From: Sphingosinithalassobacter tenebrarum
GTDB lineage: Bacteria > Pseudomonadota > Alphaproteobacteria > Sphingomonadales > Sphingomonadaceae
Direction: 5' to 3'
NCBI RefSeq assembly: GCF_011057975.1
Contig: NZ_CP049109.1
Coordinates: forward strand, 372,001 to 436,000
Length of the DNA stretch: 64,000 nucleotides
Below, one piece after another: positions 55,794 through 62,909 of the stretch (positions are counted from its first letter, which is position 1; each line of letters starts with the position of its first letter). A program made the translations under genes and the position numbers. The notes beneath the pieces were generated by a model. It worked only from the letters and a program-made list of their open reading frames with translations, searched no databases and was not told the origin of the DNA.

Positions 55794-56342
55794 ATGAACC
55801 GGCTGCTCATGTTCACGCTTCCGGCCCTGATCGCGGCGGCACCCGCCGCAGCGCAGGACTATCAGTCGACGCAGACGCTCGATACGATCGTCGCGCAATT
55901 CACCGGCAGCGATATCGGCCAGCCGGGCGGCGCGCGCGCCGCCGTCGACGGCCGGCTGCGCCTTGCCGCCTGCGCTGCGCCGCAGCTCAGCTGGCGCACC
56001 GATCGGCAGGAAGCGGTGGTGGTGCGCTGCATGGCGCCGACGTGGCGCATCTTCGTTCCCGTCAATGCGATGCCGCAGGCCGCGGCGGAACCGGCGGTCG
56101 CAACTGCCGCCGCTGCTGCCCCGGCCGCGCCGCCGCCTCCGGCCGAGCCGGTGATCCGTCGCGGCGATCCGATCACGATCGAAGTCGGTGCGCCGGGCTT
56201 TTCGATCTCGCGCGATGGAATCGCGATGGGCGACGCCAAGCCCGGCGAGCGGCTGCTCGTCCGGGTCGAGGAGCGCAAGCCGCCGATCCAGGCAGTCGCG
56301 CTGGAAAGCGGCCGTGCGACATTGCCGGGATGGTCGCGATAA
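55794..56342 (+). CDS. flgA: flagella basal body P-ring formation protein FlgA
   Basis: 182 residues from an ATG at 55794 with GAGGAGAAG upstream. Signal peptide MNRLLMFTLPALIAAAPAAAQ. Periplasmic chaperone for P-ring assembly. The C-terminal FlgA/SAF-type domain has RGDPITIEVGAPGFSISRDGIAMGDAKPGERLLVRVE. Sequence is divergent at the N-terminal half, but the position and C-terminal domain support FlgA. Confidence 0.85.
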   Translation: MNRLLMFTLPALIAAAPAAAQDYQSTQTLDTIVAQFTGSDIGQPGGARAAVDGRLRLAACAAPQLSWRTDRQEAVVVRCMAPTWRIFVPVNAMPQAAAEPAVATAAAAAPAAPPPPAEPVIRRGDPITIEVGAPGFSISRDGIAMGDAKPGERLLVRVEERKPPIQAVALESGRATLPGWSR

Positions 56343-56350
56343 TTTTTCGC

Positions 56351-56377
56351 TAAAGTCGCGTCGTACGCTGCCGTTCA
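56351..56377 (+). promoter_or_regulatory. sigma-28 (FliA)-type promoter of flgM
   Basis: TAAAGTCG (56351-56358), an 11-base spacer and GCCGTTCA (56370-56377) match FliA consensus TAAAGTTT-N11-GCCGATAA very well. The expected start near 56384 lies downstream of an ATG at 56377, which supports starting FlgM at 56416 (or 56401). FliA control of its own anti-sigma factor is the classic negative feedback loop. Confidence 0.75.
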
Positions 56378-56415
56378 TGGCTGTGACGACATGTAACTGG
56401 ATGAGGGCTGCGGAC

Positions 56416-56715
56416 ATGGTGGATCCCATCGGCATCAAGAACGGAGCGGCGATCGGCCGGCTGTCTGCGCCGGTCGGCCCTGCCGAGCCCGTGGCGGCGG
56501 CGCGATCGGTTGCCGGTCGCGAAAGCGAACCGGCGGACGCGCCCGAGGCCGAGCTGCTTTCGCGCGCGATGGCATCGAAGGCGCCGGTCGATTCCGAACG
56601 TGTCGCCGAAATCCGTCGCGCGGTGGAAAGCGGGAAATTCCCGCTCGTCCCTTCGACGATCGCAGACCGGCTGCTGGCGCTCAAAATGGATTGGGATCCC
56701 AATGAACAGGCGTGA
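56416..56715 (+). CDS. flgM: anti-sigma-28 factor FlgM
   Basis: 99 residues from an ATG at 56416. The C-terminal half, AMASKAPVDSERVAEIRRAVESGKFPLVPSTIADRLLALKMDWDP, is the FlgM sigma-28-binding region. The N-terminal half is low-complexity, as expected for this largely unfolded protein. It restrains FliA until hook completion. Own sigma-28 promoter at 56351. Overlaps the next gene by 14 bases. Confidence 0.92.
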   Translation: MVDPIGIKNGAAIGRLSAPVGPAEPVAAARSVAGRESEPADAPEAELLSRAMASKAPVDSERVAEIRRAVESGKFPLVPSTIADRLLALKMDWDPNEQA

Positions 56716-57013
56716 CGCACTGATTGCCGTGATCGAGGCGCTCCACGCCGAAATCGCCGCGCTGAAATCAAGCGATGTCGGCGCGCTGGAAGCCGCGACC
56801 AAGGCGAAGCAGATCGGTATCGAGGCCGCCGCGCGCCACGATCACGAGCCCGCCGACGCGGAAATCCGCGAACTGGCGAGCGAGGCGCACCGCCTCAACG
56901 AAACCTGCCGCATCTACGTCAATCTGATGGCGGCAAATGTTCGCCGCCGCCTGCAAATTCTTTCCGGTGCGGCAAACCCGGCCTATGGCCCGGGCGCGGC
57001 CTATACGGGCTGA
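56702..57013 (+). CDS. FlgN-like flagellar export chaperone (probable)
   Basis: 103 residues. Helical throughout: DALIAVIEALHAEIAALKSSDVGALEAATKAKQIGIEAAAR and IRELASEAHRLNETCRIYVNLMAANVRRRLQIL, the antiparallel-helix plan of FlgN, the chaperone for FlgK and FlgL. Sequence identity is weak, so the call rests on length, fold and position directly after flgM. Confidence 0.7.
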   Translation: MNRRDALIAVIEALHAEIAALKSSDVGALEAATKAKQIGIEAAARHDHEPADAEIRELASEAHRLNETCRIYVNLMAANVRRRLQILSGAANPAYGPGAAYTG

Positions 57014-57035
57014 GCGCCCTTCCGGCTATCACAGC

Positions 57036-57133
57036 CGTTGGCACTGCGCCTGTCGAAGTGCCGCATTTCCCTTTCTCCGCCGCTTCTGAAAAGCAGAACC
57101 GCGCTTCGAAAAGCTCTGAGCGCACGGTTGTGA
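57036..57133. repeat. degenerate interspersed inverted repeat
   Basis: CGTTGGCACTGCGCCTGTCGAAGTGC and GCGCTTCGAAAAGCTCTGAGCGCACGGTTGTG are imperfect inverted copies resembling the repeat at 15264-15434. It separates the flgN-like gene from the sigma-54 promoter of the muramidase gene. Confidence 0.5.
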
Positions 57134-57149
57134 GAGCAATCCGATAATC

Positions 57150-57164
57150 TGGCACGATCCTTGC
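57150..57164 (+). promoter_or_regulatory. sigma-54 promoter upstream of the muramidase-like gene
   Basis: TGGCAC (57150-57155), five bases, TTGC (57161-57164): a perfect RpoN consensus. Predicted transcription start near 57176, about 27 bases upstream of the ATG at 57203. It puts this gene, and perhaps flhA and fliA behind it, in the same expression class as the flgB operon. Confidence 0.85.
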
Positions 57165-57202
57165 TGATATTCCCCTGAACCAGTCACTGGGGTCAGGGAT
57201 CG

Positions 57203-58102
57203 ATGAACATCGCTTCGGTCGGAAATGTCACGAACGTACAGAAGGCGATCGCGCATGCGAGCCGCCGGACGGGCGTCGACTTCTCCTATCTGCTCGGCCA
57301 GGCGCAGGTCGAAAGCGGGATGCGCCCCGATGCGCGCGCGCCGACGTCCAGCGCGTCGGGCCTCTACCAGTTTATCGAGCAGAGCTGGCTGGGCGTGGTC
57401 AAGCAGCATGGCGCGGAGCACGGGCTCGGCTGGGCCGCCGATTCGATCCGCCAGAATGCCAATGGCCGTTTCACGGTCGCCGACGGCGCAACGCGGCAGG
57501 CGATCCTCGACTTGCGCAACGATCCGCAGGCCGCATCGCTGATGGCGGCCGAACATGCCGCCGACAACAAGGCGGCGCTGGAAGGCGCGCTCGATCGTCC
57601 GGTGACCGGCACCGACCTTTATATGGCGCATTTCCTGGGGCTGGGCGGTGCGCGCAATTTCCTGACCGCGATGGACGCTTCGCCCGATCGCGCGGGCGCG
57701 GCGATGTTTCCCGCCGCCGCGCGCGCCAATCGCAACATCTTCTATGCTTCGAACGGTCAGCCGCGTACGCTCGCGCAAATCTATTCACGCTTTTCCGAAA
57801 AGCTCGATCGCGGTGTTGCGGCGGTCGGCGGCGCCGGCTCGGCGTCCGCGCCCTTCGCCATGCCGGAGCAGCAGCTCGCCGGCGGCGGGGCAGTGATCTA
57901 CGGCAACGGAGCGGGCGCGGGCGAGGACGCCTGGGTCCAGACGACGCTCGATCGCTTCGGGATCACGCCCGGCAACGCCGCGATACCCACCGCCGGCGGC
58001 AACTCGACCACCTATCCGACCAACCTGCGCGTCGATCCGCTGCGACCGACGCCCGACACTGCACGTCTCGCCTATCTGATGCTGGCGAGCCTGGGGGCCT
58101 GA
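57203..58102 (+). CDS. flagellar lytic transglycosylase-like protein
   Basis: 299 residues. The region FSYLLGQAQVESGMRPDARAPTSSASGLYQFIEQSWLG has the SLT-type catalytic Glu (QVESG) and GLYQF motif. AHFLGLGGARNFLTAM extends the lysozyme-like fold. No obvious signal peptide; it may be exported by the flagellar machinery as FlgJ is. It supplies a wall-cutting activity missing from the short FlgJ. The C-terminal third is low-complexity. Probable role: opening peptidoglycan for the rod. Confidence 0.82.
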   Translation: MNIASVGNVTNVQKAIAHASRRTGVDFSYLLGQAQVESGMRPDARAPTSSASGLYQFIEQSWLGVVKQHGAEHGLGWAADSIRQNANGRFTVADGATRQAILDLRNDPQAASLMAAEHAADNKAALEGALDRPVTGTDLYMAHFLGLGGARNFLTAMDASPDRAGAAMFPAAARANRNIFYASNGQPRTLAQIYSRFSEKLDRGVAAVGGAGSASAPFAMPEQQLAGGGAVIYGNGAGAGEDAWVQTTLDRFGITPGNAAIPTAGGNSTTYPTNLRVDPLRPTPDTARLAYLMLASLGA

Positions 58103-58106
58103 CCGA

Positions 58107-60191
58107 ATGCAAGCCTTGAGTATTTCCCCGCGTATGTTCCTGCCTTCGCTGCGTAACTTCGCATTGCCGCTGGCGATATTGATGCTCGTCGTGCTGATGG
58201 TGCTGCCGATCCCGGCGTTCCTGCTCGATGTATTCTTCGTCACCAACATCATGATCAGCCTTGCCGTGCTGATGGTGGCGCTGAACGCGCAGAAGCCGCT
58301 CGACTTCTCGGCTTTCCCGACGGTGCTGCTGTTCGCGACTCTGTTCCGGCTCGGCCTCAACGTCGCGTCGACGCGCGTCGTGCTGGTCAACGGCCATACC
58401 GGGGAAGACGCCGCGGGCCAGGTGATCCAGGCATTCGGCAGCTTCCTGATCGGCGGCGACTATGTCGTCGGGCTGTTCGTTTTCGCGATCCTGATCATCA
58501 TCAACATGATCGTGGTGACCAAGGGCGCGGGGCGCGTGTCCGAAGTGTCGGCACGCTTCACGCTCGACGCACTGCCCGGCAAGCAGATGGCGATCGACGC
58601 CGATCTCAATGCCGGGCTGATCACGCCCGACGAAGCGCGCGCGCGGCGCAGCGAAGTCGCCACCGAAGCCGATTTCTACGGCGCGATGGACGGTTCGTCG
58701 AAATTCGTGAAGGGCGATGCGATCGCCGGGCTGCTGATCCTCGGCATCAACATCATCGGCGGCCTGATCCTCGGCACCGTTTCGCACGGCATGGACGTGG
58801 GCGACGCGGCGCATACCTATGTGCTGCTTTCGATCGGTGACGCGCTGGTCGCGCAGATCCCGTCGCTGCTGCTTTCGATCGCCGCTGCGGCGATCGTCAC
58901 GCGCGTGACGTCGAACCACGATCTTGCCGGTCAGATCGGCACGCAGTTCGGCAGCCACCGCACCTGGACCCCGGTGGCGATCATCCTCGGCCTGCTCGGG
59001 CTGATGCCGGGCATGCCGCATTTCGTGATTCTGCCGCTGGCGGCCGGGGCGGGCTATGCGGCCTGGCGGCTCTACCGCATTTCCAAACTGCCGCCTCCGG
59101 CCGAGCCGGTGGTCGAGGAACCGACCGATCTTTCGAAGATCGGCTGGGAGGAAGTCACTGACAACATGCAGGTGATGCTCGATATCGGCTATGGCCTGGT
59201 GCCGCTGGTCGACGAACGGCGCGGCGGGCCGCTGATGGGCCGGATCACCGGCGTCCGGCGGCAGCTTTCCAAGGAACTGGGCTTTGTCGTGCCGCAGGTG
59301 CGCGTGCGCGACGACATCAATCTGGGGCCGTACACCTATCGCATCGTCGTCGGCGGCGTCGTGATCGGCGAGGACAGCGTCTCGCCCGAAGAGATGCTGG
59401 CGCTCGATACCGGACAGGCGGTCGGCGAGCTGCCGGGCCAGACGGTGAAGGACCCGACTTTCGGGCTCGACGCGGTGTGGATCGCGGCGGGCGATGCCGA
59501 TGCCGCCACCGGCGCGGGCTATCTGGTGGTCGATCCCGGCACGGTAGTCGCGACGCATCTCAACCAGTGCCTGCTGCAAAGCGCGAGCGATTTGCTCGGC
59601 CCCGACGAGGTCCAGTCGCTGCTCGACGGGCTCAAGGAGCGTTCGGCGCAATTGGTCGCGTCGCTCAGCCCCAATCCGGTGCCGCTCACCACGCTTACCC
59701 AGGTGCTGCGCGGGTTGCTGGCGGAGAATATTCCGCTCAAGGAATTCCGCCGCATCGCCGCCGCCATCGCCGTCGCCGCGCAGAAGACGCTCGACGCCGA
59801 GGAGATTATCGAGCTGATCCGCCCCGAGCTGGGTCCGCTGATCATCCAGAAACTGTGCGGCGTGCGCGAGCCGCTGCGCGTGATGACGCTCGAGGGGCAG
59901 CTCGAAGGGCTGCTCGGTCAGGCGCTGCGGGGCGATACGTCGCGCAGCCACGCGATCGAACCCGATCTTGGCCGTCGTATCGTCGATGCATTGAGCCAGG
60001 CCGCCGGACCGCTGATCGCCGAGGCCAAGCCCTTCGCGCTCGTCGTCCAGCCGGCGATCCGTATCGCCATCCGCAAGCTGGTGCGCACCGCATTGCCCGA
60101 CACGCCGGTAATGAGCTTCTTCGAGGTTCCCGAAGACAAGCCCGTCGAAGTCGTCGCCGTGATCGGCGCACCGGGAGCATTGCCCGCATGA
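58107..60191 (+). CDS. flhA: flagellar export apparatus protein FlhA
   Basis: 694 residues. Export gate of the flagellar type III system. Eight hydrophobic segments in the N-terminal half, with SAFPTVLLFATLFRLGLNVASTRVVL and the FHIPEP-region RVSEVSARFTLDALPGKQMAIDADLNAGLI. The C-terminal cytosolic domain includes VTDNMQVMLDIGYGLVPLVDE and ARFTL. Overlaps fliA by four bases. Confidence 0.97.
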   Translation: MQALSISPRMFLPSLRNFALPLAILMLVVLMVLPIPAFLLDVFFVTNIMISLAVLMVALNAQKPLDFSAFPTVLLFATLFRLGLNVASTRVVLVNGHTGEDAAGQVIQAFGSFLIGGDYVVGLFVFAILIIINMIVVTKGAGRVSEVSARFTLDALPGKQMAIDADLNAGLITPDEARARRSEVATEADFYGAMDGSSKFVKGDAIAGLLILGINIIGGLILGTVSHGMDVGDAAHTYVLLSIGDALVAQIPSLLLSIAAAAIVTRVTSNHDLAGQIGTQFGSHRTWTPVAIILGLLGLMPGMPHFVILPLAAGAGYAAWRLYRISKLPPPAEPVVEEPTDLSKIGWEEVTDNMQVMLDIGYGLVPLVDERRGGPLMGRITGVRRQLSKELGFVVPQVRVRDDINLGPYTYRIVVGGVVIGEDSVSPEEMLALDTGQAVGELPGQTVKDPTFGLDAVWIAAGDADAATGAGYLVVDPGTVVATHLNQCLLQSASDLLGPDEVQSLLDGLKERSAQLVASLSPNPVPLTTLTQVLRGLLAENIPLKEFRRIAAAIAVAAQKTLDAEEIIELIRPELGPLIIQKLCGVREPLRVMTLEGQLEGLLGQALRGDTSRSHAIEPDLGRRIVDALSQAAGPLIAEAKPFALVVQPAIRIAIRKLVRTALPDTPVMSFFEVPEDKPVEVVAVIGAPGALPA

Positions 60192-60964
60192 CCGCACAAC
60201 CGCAGAGGAAAACCCCCGCTATGTCGGCTGTTCCGGCCCAGTCCGCGTCTCCGCTAACCTATTCGCGCAAGTCCACGCCCGAGCGCGAGGCCGAGCTGCT
60301 CGTCCAGCGGCACTTGCCGCTCGTCCGGCGCATGGCCTGGCATATCCACGGCACGATGAGCGCGCTCGTCGATGTCGAGGATCTGATCCAGGTCGGGCTG
60401 GTCGCGCTGGTCGAGGCGGTCAACGGCTTCGAGGATCGCGGGCAGGTGACGTTCGAACAATATCTCGCGACGCGATTGCGCGGGGCAATGATCGACGAGC
60501 TACGGCGCCAGGCGACCACGACGCGCGGCGCGATGCGGCGCCGGCGCGCCTATAACGACGCGGTGGCGGCGCTGACCGACAACCTCGATCGCGCGCCGAC
60601 CGACGAGGAAGTCGCCGAAAAGATCGGCGTGAGCGTGGAAAAGCTGCGCGCCGAATATCTGACCGCCGAAGCGGTGCGGTTCGATTCGATCGACGATGTC
60701 TATTCGGATGAGGCGCCCTGGTTCATGTCCGACGAGCCCGACGCCTTCGACCAGCTGGCGCAGGCCGACCAGCGCGAGGCACTGATCGCGGCGATATCCG
60801 AGCTGCCCGAGCGCGAGCAGCTGGTGATCCAGCTCTATTATGTCGAGGAACTCAATCTCGAGGAGATCGGGCAGGTGATCGGCGTCGGCGCCGCGCGCGT
60901 CTGCCAGATCAAGAGCGCCGCGCATGCGCGGCTGAAAAAGGGGCTGGCGCGGCGGATGGGCTGA
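60188..60964 (+). CDS. fliA: RNA polymerase sigma factor for flagellar operons (FliA, sigma-28)
   Basis: 258 residues from an ATG at 60188 that overlaps the flhA stop; an ATG at 60221 with GAGGAAA upstream is the alternative. Regions 2 (LPLVRRMAWHIHG, DLIQVGLVALVEAVNGFE), 3 (LTDNLDRAPTDEEVAEKIGVSVEKL) and 4 (LPEREQLVIQLYYVEELNLEEIGQVIGVGAARVCQIKS) are complete. It directs late genes; candidate promoters at motA, flgM and fliC match its consensus. Confidence 0.96.
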   Translation: MTAQPQRKTPAMSAVPAQSASPLTYSRKSTPEREAELLVQRHLPLVRRMAWHIHGTMSALVDVEDLIQVGLVALVEAVNGFEDRGQVTFEQYLATRLRGAMIDELRRQATTTRGAMRRRRAYNDAVAALTDNLDRAPTDEEVAEKIGVSVEKLRAEYLTAEAVRFDSIDDVYSDEAPWFMSDEPDAFDQLAQADQREALIAAISELPEREQLVIQLYYVEELNLEEIGQVIGVGAARVCQIKSAAHARLKKGLARRMG

Positions 60965-60968
60965 CCGG

Positions 60969-61394
60969 CTAGAGCCGGTCCAGCGTCGCCGCGTCGCGTT
61001 CGCCGCCGTAAAATGCGTCGAGACATTCGCTGAACGCGCCATCACCCCCCGCCGCCTCGAACAGGGTCATCGACGATCGCAGCTTCACGGCGTCGATTCC
61101 GCCGAGTATCGCTTCGGCCGAGCGCTTCCCCGACCATGTCAGCATCGCCTGCGTGCACTCCAGCAGTCGCGGCCCGAGAAGTTCGTGTGCGAGATACGCG
61201 CCCGCTTCGGCGAGATCGGCGATGGCATAGTGCCGCGCGGTCGGGCTCTGCCCCAGCCCGGCGATCTGCGGAAAGACGAACCACATCCAGTGGCTGCGCT
61301 TGGCGCCGTCGCGCAATTCGGCGAGCGCCTGGGAATAGATGCCGCGCTGGGCATCGACGAAGCGGGAAAGGTCGCGGCCGGCCATCGGCTTCAT
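60969..61394 (-). CDS. DUF1810 domain protein
   Basis: 141 residues from an ATG at 61394 (61385 possible). DLSRFVDAQRGIYSQALAELRDGAKRSHWMWFVFPQIAGLGQSPTARHYAIADLAEA is the DUF1810 signature (calpastatin-like fold). Function unknown. It is embedded between flagellar genes but has no visible flagellar link. Confidence 0.9.
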   Translation of the reverse strand: MKPMAGRDLSRFVDAQRGIYSQALAELRDGAKRSHWMWFVFPQIAGLGQSPTARHYAIADLAEAGAYLAHELLGPRLLECTQAMLTWSGKRSAEAILGGIDAVKLRSSMTLFEAAGGDGAFSECLDAFYGGERDAATLDRL

Positions 61395-61437
61395 GTTGGT
61401 GGCCCGACGACATACTGCAACGCCCGATGCACTCAAG

Positions 61438-61463
61438 CCCCGGCGACCGTTCGATCGCCGGGG
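61438..61463 (-). terminator. hairpin downstream of flagellin
   Basis: CCCCGGCGA (61438-61446) and TCGCCGGGG (61455-61463) form a nine-base perfect stem with an eight-base loop. A second palindrome, GGGGGTGACACCCCC at 61516-61530, lies closer to the fliC stop. There is no U-run, so they may act with Rho or as mRNA stabilisers. Confidence 0.5.
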
Positions 61464-61543
61464 CCCTTGCGCCTCCCGGATACGCGGGAGTTGACCGGCC
61501 GGTGGTGCCTGTCAGGGGGGTGACACCCCCGACCGGCACACGC

Positions 61544-62674
61544 TTACTGCAGCAGCTGAAGAACCGACTGCTTGCTCTGGTTGGCCTGCGCCAGCATCGC
61601 GGTCGATGCCTGCGACAGGATCTGCGCCTTGGCGAGGGCGGCGGTTTCGGTCGAGAAGTCCGCGTCCTCGATGCGGCTGCGCGCATCGGTCAGGCTGGTG
61701 ACGTTGTTGGTCAGGTTGGTAACCACCGAGCTCAGGCGGCTCTGCGCGGCACCGATGCCGGCGCGGACCGTGTTGAGATTGGTGAGGAAGGTGTCGACGA
61801 TGCCGAGCGCCGCGGTGGCGTTGTCCGCCGAGGTAACGTCGAGACCGGCCGAGGCTTCGACGGCTTCGACGGCATCGACAGCTTCCACCGCATCGACGCC
61901 GGTCGTGGTGACCGTACCGTCGGTGAGGTAGATCTTGTCGCCGGCTTCGAGCGTGAATTCGTCACCTTCGGTCACGCCCGCGCCGCCGTCTTCGCCGCCA
62001 TTGGCTTCGTCGGCCGCCGTCGCGGTATAGTCGGTGCCGATATAATCGTCGCCTTCCTTCACCGTGTAGAGGCCGTCGCCGTCCATCGCTTCCTCGGGAA
62101 CTGCGTCCACCGCGTCGACGGCATCGACGGCATCGACGGCATCGACCGCGTCGAACGACGAAGTGTCGAGATTGCCGATCGACATCGTTACCGTTTGCGA
62201 AGCCTTCGAACCGACCTGGATCGACAGGCTGATGCCCGAGCCGCCCGCTGCCGTGTCGAACAGGCTGACGCCGTTGAATTCGGCATCGCCCAGCGACTGC
62301 TTGATCTGCGCGGTGAGCTGCGTGACTTCCGCCTGCAGGTTGGTACGGTCGCCGCTCGAATAGGTACCCGAGGCCGACTGCACCGCCAGTTCGCGGATAC
62401 GCTGCAGCATGTTGCTGACTTCGCCGAGCGTGCCTTCCGCCGTCTGTGCCAGCGAGATGCCGTCATTGGCGTTGCGGACTGCCTGGCTCATGCCGCGGAT
62501 CGACGAGGTCATCGATGAAACGATGGCCATGCCGGCGGCGTCGTCCTTGGAGCTGTTGATGCGCTTGCCGGTCGACAGCCGCTCCATGGCCGTCTGCATC
62601 GTGGCATTCGCACCGCTGGATGCGTTGGCTGCCCGGATGCTGGCAATATTGGTTCCGATAACTGTCATGTCCAA
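61544..62674 (-). CDS. fliC: flagellin
   Basis: 376 residues. The conserved N-terminal D0/D1 helices ([43 protein letters not shown] and [37 protein letters not shown]) and C-terminal helices ([48 protein letters not shown]) are typical. The variable region (about 170-275) carries two Asp-Ala-Val repeat blocks, DAV units at about 173-191 and [10 protein letters not shown] at about 257-272. Probable sigma-28 promoter at 62742-62768. Confidence 0.95.
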   Translation of the reverse strand: MDMTVIGTNIASIRAANASSGANATMQTAMERLSTGKRINSSKDDAAGMAIVSSMTSSIRGMSQAVRNANDGISLAQTAEGTLGEVSNMLQRIRELAVQSASGTYSSGDRTNLQAEVTQLTAQIKQSLGDAEFNGVSLFDTAAGGSGISLSIQVGSKASQTVTMSIGNLDTSSFDAVDAVDAVDAVDAVDAVPEEAMDGDGLYTVKEGDDYIGTDYTATAADEANGGEDGGAGVTEGDEFTLEAGDKIYLTDGTVTTTGVDAVEAVDAVEAVEASAGLDVTSADNATAALGIVDTFLTNLNTVRAGIGAAQSRLSSVVTNLTNNVTSLTDARSRIEDADFSTETAALAKAQILSQASTAMLAQANQSKQSVLQLLQ

Positions 62675-62741
62675 TACTCCTCAAAGCTGGCGCCCCCTTC
62701 AGCACCCCCCGAACACGGGAGCTTGAGCCGCCACAGTCCGG

Positions 62742-62768
62742 GGAACGGCAGGGTGAGAGGGGGATTAA
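62742..62768 (-). promoter_or_regulatory. sigma-28 (FliA)-type promoter of fliC
   Basis: Minus strand TTAA (62768-62765), a 15-base spacer, then GCCGTTCC (62749-62742), as in TAAA-N15-GCCGATAA. The -35 is imperfect and the -10 good. A start near 62735 gives a 60-base leader before the fliC ATG at 62674. Confidence 0.55.
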
Positions 62769-62909
62769 GCAAAAAAACCGCTCGGCTTCGCGCGCGTGCG
62801 CGTAGACGCGCCCGGACAGTCAGGGTGAAAAAATACGGGAAAATACAGTAAGGTTTACGTGGCGTTTACCATTTCTCCCCCAGAAAGCAGGTCCGAACAG
62901 GGGGGACCA

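Noticed and set aside
57963..60197. 744-codon open frame on the minus strand opposite flhA
   Set aside because: Antisense shadow: the plus-strand frame encodes an unmistakable FlhA; the antisense product is Arg/Gln/His-rich.
61855..62156. The VDA repeats in flagellin as a sequencing artefact or frameshift
   Set aside because: The frame stays open across both blocks and the conserved C-terminal flagellin helices follow normally.
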